From Arion vulgaris (lineage: Eukaryota > Mollusca > Gastropoda > Stylommatophora > Arionidae): a stretch of DNA of 64,000 bases. Position numbers and translations under genes: made by a program. The first letter of the stretch is position 1. The number at the start of each line of letters is the position of its first letter. Shown here piece by piece: positions 57,863 to 64,000 of this stretch. Under the pieces are notes generated by a model. The model was not told the DNA's origin, did not search any database, and was given only the letters and a program-made list of their open reading frames with translations. The stretch lies in NCBI GenBank assembly GCA_020796225.1, contig CM036754.1:15883367-15947366 (forward strand), in the 5' to 3' direction.

Positions 57863-58802
57863 CATTACTATTAAAAACAATTGACCTGGACATTGACAAG
57901 AAGTAACTATATAATTGATAGGAAAACACAAGTAAACTAACTATAAAATGCCCTACCTTAATCCGTTAATTTGTAGAAGCTACCCTACAGTCACATCAAG
58001 TCACATGTTTACATATGGGAACAGATAAGCTAAACTCCTACCTAGGGATATGTGCAATGATGTGCAAATAATGAATCACACAGACTAATGTCATACCTGT
58101 AAACTAAATTTAACCACCTGTCGTACGTAGGACATATTATTTACGTGTCGTTTGCTCTATGTATTAAATACAATATCAGTCATTTACACACAGTGTTACT
58201 GATAATTTTAACACACTGGGATTTCGTGTCAATAGACCCTTGAATCGGATACATAAACCGGCAGTACACACTAACTTATTCAGGTGTTATAATAGATAGT
58301 CATGAATGACACATTTAAAGAATGTCGCTTTTTCAGTCTAATAATGACGCCAATGACAAAATAAATCACACAAGAAAACAAGATTTCGAACACATCTCAG
58401 CGCAGCATAAATACTCATCAAAACTTAAGCTCGACACAGCTATAACGTAAAGGCAATTTTTAGATGATAAAGTGTTCACACACTTGAATCACCATGAAAA
58501 CTGTTTTTGTATGTGAACGGAACGGGCTTATTCACAACTTCCTGATTCCAAAGTTCGTCTTATAGAAAGGGTGTGCTTTAACAGTCAAGCATATAAAGCG
58601 CATAACAGGGATTCCAAAACTATGTGGTTTTAAGGACCATATTGTATGTCTCGAAATGCCGCTATGTTTGAAGTTGACCACAATTTGATGAAAAGTGAAA
58701 GACAATACCATAGTATACAATACAGTGCTTGTTTTAACTATTAGTGTCACAGTACCAGGATGTAGTATTTAAAAGTGAGGTGGCTAATTATCTTCCTCGT
58801 TA
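57863..58802. other. Unique spacer, no gene seen
   Basis: No coding or repeat feature supported on either strand. Confidence 0.5.
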
Positions 58803-58810
58803 ACTGATAT

Positions 58811-59960
58811 CAGTGTTTCCAAACCGTTTTTGTGCCATGCCCCACTTAAGCCTTTCTAAAATTCCTATGTCCCCTATGTAACATTTACATAATTTTTAAT
58901 ATACAAAAGTTGAATTGTTCAAGTTTGTGTTAAAATTAATTTAATGTGAAGTGGAGTAAAAAAAATGCATATTTAAATGTATATATCATATTTACCAAAC
59001 CGCAAAACAACTTTTTCCTTTGACAAATTGCCCCCTTTCCTTAACAATCGAATTAATGATCACTACGACCAAGTAAATAATAAAATCAACGAATTACCTT
59101 TTGCGGACGACCAAAGTTTAATGTATGAAGATGAAGATCAGCTACAACATCACATGAATTCATTGCTAATAGCATGTAGAAAGTACAATATGAAAATCAA
59201 CAAACAAAAGACCGAGACCATGAAAATCAGCAGAACACCAAGCCAAGCAAACATACAAATAGACAACACCAGAGTAAAGCAAGTTTCCGAATTCAAATAT
59301 TTAGGAGGCATTTTCACACAGGACGGAAAACTCGATAGAGAAATATAGACAAAGTGTCAAAAAGCAAATGCAGTGACCTACCAGCTGGCAGCATTACTAC
59401 AACATCCAACGATCAAGATGGAAGTGAAAAGACAGATGATAAAAAGTATTTTCCTACCAACACTTTGTTACCAGTGCCAAACTTGGTCTCTTACAGCAAC
59501 ACATCACAGAAAGCTCACCACGTGTGAAATGAAATGCTTGAGGAAGGCAGTGGGAGTCACCAGGAAAGACAGACTACGAAATGAGGACATCAGAAGCAGA
59601 GTGGGCATAACTTCATGCATCGAATACATCGAAAGACAACAAATGCAGTGGTTTGGACATTTAATGAGAATGAAATACAACCAACCACCAATAACAGCAG
59701 ACAATAAAAAGAGATCGGCTACTAGAGCTAAGGGAGGACCAAAAAAAAGATGGATAGACAATATCAAGACCCCACTACATAAACACGGATATAACACAAC
59801 AAGGGCGACTCATCTGGCCCTAGAACGCAAATTAAAGCTCCCATCCCTACGCTTAACTGCAAGAGTGGACAACCAACTACATCTTCCACCTGGGAATAGA
59901 CAATAGACAACAATCACATTGCCTCCTTGTGGGGCGTGGGCCCCACGTTGGGAAACACTG
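58811..59960. mobile_element. hAT-like MITE (about 259 bp) carrying a nested LINE
   Basis: Ends cagtgtttccaaacc and, inverted, cagtgtttcccaacg, with imperfect 8-bp flanks actgatat/acttatac (6 of 8). Removing the LINE and one copy of its duplication leaves about 259 bp with no coding capacity. Confidence 0.78.
59036..59917 (+). pseudogene. LINE type II, 5'-truncated ORF2
   Basis: RT motif C FADDQSLMYEDEDQ near the start, NMKINKQKTETMKISRT, VSEFKYLGGIFTQDGKLDRE, a stop at 59346, then FLPTLCYQCQTWSLTATHHR, KLTTCEMKCLRKAVGVTRKD, RQQMQWFGHLMRMKYNQPP, KKRWIDNIKTPLHKHGY, ending GNRQ. Flanks attgcc(c/t)cc (59027-59035 and 59918-59926) mark the insertion into the hAT MITE. Least-damaged copy of this LINE here; one in-frame stop splits it. 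Confidence 0.85.
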
Positions 59961-60104
59961 ACTTATACAGTCACTAACTTAACGAGGTAAGTAAGCGATT
60001 GCTGCTGGGAGAACCACGATACACATGGAACATAACAATAACTTGGTCTCTTTTGCTTGTTAAACACAATCTCTAACTTCATGACATTGCAATATACCAA
60101 AAGA

Positions 60105-60360
60105 GAGTCGCGATAGTGAAGTGATTAGAGCGCTTGCTTCTTAGGTGAGGGTCCGGGTTACAATTCCACAGTAGGATGAAAATTGCTTCCGACTGTAAAG
60201 ACTCTCAGGTCGAGTGAGCCTCAATTAGGTACCAGAGAGGGCTGGAATGTAAAGGCAGCCGGAGTGATGTTGACCACACCACCCATCGTGTGCCGATGGT
60301 TAAAGAAAAATACTGGTGTATCACTGTATTGCCCAATACACCTCATGGTATGAAAACATG
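60105..60360 (+). mobile_element. SINE family F, single-unit copy
   Basis: tRNA-like head (agtgaagtgattagagcgct, B-box-like gggttacaattcc), body with one gccggagtgatgttgaccac unit, end ccaatacacctcatggtatg. Confidence 0.8.
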
Positions 60361-60990
60361 TTTATGTACTTTATTTTCATAGATCAGAAGATCTGTAATA
60401 ACAAACAAGAAACCGTTAGATGATATGTCAAGAAATAACAATACTTCCTTAACACGGGTGTGACAATGAAATAATGTTAAGGACCACTGATGTAGGTAAT
60501 AGTATCTTGAATATTACTTTCCTCTTTTAATAATCCCATTTCTAAATCAAGAAAATATACTTCCTTTTCTGTGTTAGAAGTGAATACAACAGCAATAAAT
60601 ATATCATTCGCCAGAGCCGTGGTATAAACACAGGGAGAATCGGATCCAATAGTTGTACTACTTCAGCTTCAGAAGATATGGTTGACTTATTTACATATAT
60701 TTTAAATGTTTTGTTTGGATAAGAACCGTAGCAACCCTTATTCCAGAGTAAGCAAATTTTATTATGTTGAATTTTTATAGATCAAACTAAATATTGATAA
60801 TTTGTGACAATTTTTCTTATAGAATACACAATAACACATTTGACATCTCTCAATAAAACAAATAATGCCCCTCCTCCCTCCCACCCCAAAAAAAACCAAA
60901 ACAAACAAACACACCCCACTCCAATACATGCAAAGATGAGTTTATTATATTTTTAAATAATCCCATACAGATGGGAGGCGAAGAGAGGTC
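60361..60990. other. Unique spacer, no gene seen
   Basis: No feature supported; an A/C-rich run is near 60870-60915. Confidence 0.5.
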
Positions 60991-60991
60991 T

Positions 60992-61200
60992 AAAGCCGAA
61001 AGATAGAATTCATTGCACCAGGGTTTACATCATATGGCTCGGTCCCTCTCTGCAGATATGACACGCCACCTGCTAGTATTGCAAAAAGCACAAACTTCTT
61101 AGCTTCGGCAGCAATCCTAGGGGTTTATAGAAAAAATACAACGGTTAACAGAACGGCGCAGTACAGATTCAAATCCACGGCCTGCGGACCGAAAGTCAAC
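60992..61200 (-). mobile_element. SINE family D, copy 5, head truncated
   Basis: gccgaaagatagaattcatt to gattcaaatccacggcctgc, family D on the minus strand without the A-box part. Confidence 0.8.
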
Positions 61201-61347
61201 GGTTTTTGGTTTTGTATTTTTTCAATTATCGAATGTTTTATTTTTGTTTTTTTCTTCTAAACTTATCGAAGTAACAAATGAAATGTACACATGGAACTAG
61301 TTACCCATTTGCATGCATGTACAGAATAACTTTAAACCACAAAGTTT

Positions 61348-61666
61348 GATTTGTTGATTGTTAAGACCATCATCATTGCACTTCGGTGGGCAACCATGTG
61401 TGCTTCGATCTCTTTCTTACAAAGGAAGATCTCAGCAGCAGTGCACGAACTCCCTAGCACCGGCGAGGGTCGCCGATGTAATTTAGATGGTAAAAATATT
61501 TTCTTAGAATTTTATTTTAAAATCTTCCTAATAAATTTTGCTACGGCAGTGGCCTTGCAGCCTGCTCTTCTCGATTTTCAACCGCCAAGGGCTCTCAACT
61601 TGAACAAGGCACCTACGTTTTATCGTCCGTCTCTGATAGCACTCGATTTCACTTACTCTGAGACAT
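61348..61666 (-). mobile_element. SINE family C, copy 8, head truncated
   Basis: accatcatcattgcacttcg at the 3' end, then agcaccggcgagggtcgccg and tgcagcctgctcttctcgat; it stops before the tRNA head. Confidence 0.8.
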
Positions 61667-61924
61667 AATAGCCATAAGCAAATAGTAGCACACATACATA
61701 TAGTAATTTCACGTAGTACTGTTTTAAGAAAGCACACATTAGCTGCAAGTCATGTCAAATAGTATACATACATAGATAAACTTCTCGCAACGATAACATA
61801 GTACACATACACGCAGCAGCGTTAGGTTACGTGAACATAGTACACAATACATTTTAGATTTAGGTCACAGTGCACATTAACCTCAAGCCACACCTATATA
61901 GCACAAGTGTGTCAGAGTAACATC

Positions 61925-62010
61925 AGTTATCAGTTACATGAGGACTATTATCATAGCAATCCGAACATATCCATAGGTGTTCCGATCTGCGTCTCAACAA
62001 ATCCAGAAGT
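61925..62010 (-). pseudogene. LINE C-terminal end (same element as 62334-62860)
   Basis: The minus-strand frame reads LLDLLRRRSEHLWICSDCYD, a Cys-bearing LINE C-terminus. It is separated from the RNase H part by SINE E copy 3. Confidence 0.55.
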
Positions 62011-62118
62011 ATCCATCGGCCCACCAAGCCAGTTCGATGTTGATTAATCAATATGCTTGTATATTTGGAAAGTCGTTCTTTTCGGGCTGCACCAATATCA
62101 ACACTCATCTCTCACAAT

Positions 62119-62321
62119 TTTTTTTTCCCCGATCCAGAAGCACTTGAGCTTTTCAGCTCTTCGGCTCGGTGCCATGGACATCGTAACCCTTCGGTTCGGT
62201 GCCACGAACACCGTAAATCTGGGAATCTGGCTTTCTGCCATCCGCAGAATTGAACCCGCACACACAGAGGGATAGTCACCTGTAGTCCAACGCGCTACGC
62301 GCTACGCTGGGCAGACGGGCT
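62119..62321 (-). mobile_element. SINE family E, copy 3, complete
   Basis: 203 bp with a perfect 12-bp duplication atctctcacaat (62107-62118 and 62322-62333). Poly-A-like end; the tRNA-like head has gcgctacgc duplicated. Inserted in a LINE. Confidence 0.92.
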
Positions 62322-62333
62322 ATCTCTCACAAT

Positions 62334-62860
62334 CTGGACAGCGAGTGGGATTCACAACCCTGAAATCCGCTGTTCGGAAGACATTCTCAGTGTGTTAAGA
62401 ATGCCATTTTTATCCATTGCAGCTCCTTCTGATATCATAGCCATGCCGTCCAGTCTATCAGCTCGTTTATTACCTCTGACTCCTATGTGCACTGGGAAAA
62501 AAATGAAGATGATTTCTCTGATCCCTGTCTGTACCAGTACCTCCACCCAGTTTCGTCTCACTATTCCTGTTTCGCCTTTACGAATCATACTCATGGAGTC
62601 AATGAGTATCAAAACACGAGAGTACTTATGAGATGCCAACCACGACACCACATGTACCTGCATTGTCAAACTACTTGTGGTGGTCGGGTAGGACCCGCTG
62701 GCTTCTCTTATTAATTTTCCGCCTGAGCGTGCTGAAAAATCCACACACAGCGTTGTTGGCGAATGATTGAGCCATCGATATAAATAACTACATCTGTTTC
62801 ACTGACGTTGTCATTCAAGAAGGACCCTAATAGAATCTATGTTTGTGCAATAATGAGGCC
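62334..62860 (-). pseudogene. LINE RNase H domain
   Basis: The minus strand reads DVVIYIDGSI (first catalytic Asp), SLTMQVHVVSWLASHKYS, VLILIDSMSMIRKGE (third catalytic position), then HIGVRGNKRADRLDGMAMIS (His and last Asp). The usual Met-Glu pair reads Met-Gln, and one frameshift lies between DGSI and the rest, so activity is unlikely. It marks an I/R1-like LINE with RNase H. Confidence 0.72.
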
Positions 62861-63150
62861 CCAATATATACTAACAGAATCTATGTTCGTGCAATAATGA
62901 GACCCCACTATATACTAATAGAATCTATGTTTGTGCAATAATGAGGCCCCAATAAATACTAACAGAATCTATGTTTGTGCAATAATGAGGCCCCAATAAA
63001 TACTAACAGAATCTATGTTTGTGCAATAATGAGGCCCCAATAAATACTAACATAATCTATGTTTGAGTAATAATGAGGCCCCAATATATACTAACATAAT
63101 CTATGTTTGTGCAATAATGAGGCCCCAATAAATACTAACATAATCTATGT
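62830..63150. repeat. 44-bp minisatellite, about 7 copies
   Basis: ataatgaggccccaataaat then actaacagaatctatgtttg and tgca. The first unit overlaps the LINE edge. Confidence 0.94.
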
Positions 63151-63278
63151 CCGTGTACACAGGGACCCCACAAATACTCTTGAAAGGATTTAGAATGATC
63201 TCCAAACTCAGAAAGTTCAGATACCACTTTCAAGCTTTGTGATTGAAGAATTGACTTACCAGAAAACGAACGTCATTC

Positions 63279-63538
63279 GGGGGTCTCTGTGGCTAAGTGG
63301 TTAATCCCTTTTGCCTTGTGAGTCGATGGTCGTGGGTTCGAATCCGGACAGCGCCGTTCTGTTTGCGAGTGCAGTTTTTTTTTCCAGAGACCCCTGGGCT
63401 TGTTGCTGGAGCTACAGAGTTCGTGCATTGTGCAATACTCTAGGCAGGTGGCGTGCCATTTCTGCGGAGAGGGACCGAGCCATATGGGGTAAAACCAAGA
63501 GCAATGAAGTCAATCCTTCGGCTTTAAAACAACTTTAG
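63279..63538 (+). mobile_element. SINE family D, copy 6, best copy
   Basis: 260 bp; flanks aac(g/a)tcattc (63269-63278 and 63539-63548; 9 of 10). tRNA-like head tctctgtggctaagtggtta (A box) and tcgtgggttcgaatccgg (B box), then the body and end gcaatgaagtcaatccttcg. Confidence 0.9.
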
Positions 63539-63607
63539 AACATCATTCACTAGTAAACAAATCTAACTCATTATCACTGAGCTAAGCCGGTTCGCAGCTC
63601 TGCAATG

Positions 63608-63900
63608 TTATTGACAAAACACGTAATCACAAAGTACTGTAGTTTTACAAATTACAAAAACAATGACAAAATACAGCAACGTTTCGACCAACAATGCCTT
63701 TATCAAGCAAACAAACAACAGGAGTGACAAATTTAAAAAAACAAATGGACGACCAAAAACAAACGTTTCTAATGAAAATCTGAAATAAAAACGAAAATCT
63801 GGGAATAAAAACGAATAACGAAATAAATGTAACACAAAAAACACATAAAAACTAGAAATAGAACGGAAGAGAAACAATGAAAAATCTAGTAAATGTATAA
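63608..63900 (-). mobile_element. Penelope-like 3' tail relic
   Basis: The minus strand reads cttgataaaggcattgttgg then tcgaaacgttgctgtatttt, the same tail motif as at 40.8 kb and in the palindromic insert at 50.8 kb. No coding domain is left. Confidence 0.5.
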
Positions 63901-64000
63901 CTTGAATACATGCAACATATACCCATATAGATTACAAGGCATGGGAAAAGAAAGTACTAAGAAGCATAGGAATGTAATACGTTGAGCCCACGTGGTCGCA

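Noticed and set aside
63608..63877. 89-codon Phe/Leu-rich minus-strand frame
   Set aside because: Low-complexity sequence upstream of a Penelope-type tail; no conserved domain seen.

Overview
This is an AT-rich window from an animal nuclear genome. It has many tRNA-derived SINEs with target-site duplications, several non-LTR retrotransposon (LINE) remnants, a Penelope-like retroelement, hAT and Tc1/mariner MITEs, and many long minisatellites. There is no operon-like gene packing, and I found no rRNA gene, canonical tRNA gene, CRISPR array or phage. The mix fits an invertebrate, perhaps a lophotrochozoan such as a mollusc, but the sequence alone does not settle the species. SINE families are lettered A to K here for convenience; they are not database names.

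Layout. 0-9.9 kb: tandem arrays of 50 bp (about 40 copies), 49 bp (about 62 copies) and 27 bp units, with a LINE 3' end at 7.2 kb and a SINE splitting the 27-bp array. 10-15.5 kb: a trinucleotide (GTA/GTG) array, LINE tails and a head-to-head SINE pair. 15.5-18.6 kb: two adjoining arrays (36 then 45 bp) that share a core. 19-29 kb: SINEs F, J, C, G and A, LINE tails, 43-bp and 79-bp arrays each interrupted by a SINE, and a 164-bp hAT MITE with a perfect 8-bp duplication. 29-39 kb: a possible LTR-retrotransposon end and arrays of 47, 20, 87, 35 and 46 bp. 39-47.2 kb: a hAT MITE, then a 6-kb Penelope-like element on the minus strand that was itself hit by a LINE and a short retroposon, then a mariner MITE. 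48-51 kb: decayed LINEs carrying a palindromic insertion. 52-53.3 kb: the only plausible host coding exon, encoding an acidic, probably disordered N-terminus. 53.5-64 kb: short arrays, nested SINEs, a hAT MITE holding a LINE, an RNase H-bearing LINE and a Penelope 3' relic.

The genes do not form a working pathway. Almost every coding trace is a broken retrotransposon, and the useful information is the order of insertions, which can be read from target-site duplications. I see no convincing new functional system. The most unusual items are the 161-bp palindromic insertion related to Penelope tails, the short retroposon family H, the GATA-palindrome satellite and a SINE that has turned into a satellite. 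Family assignments come from motif reading only; no database search was run.
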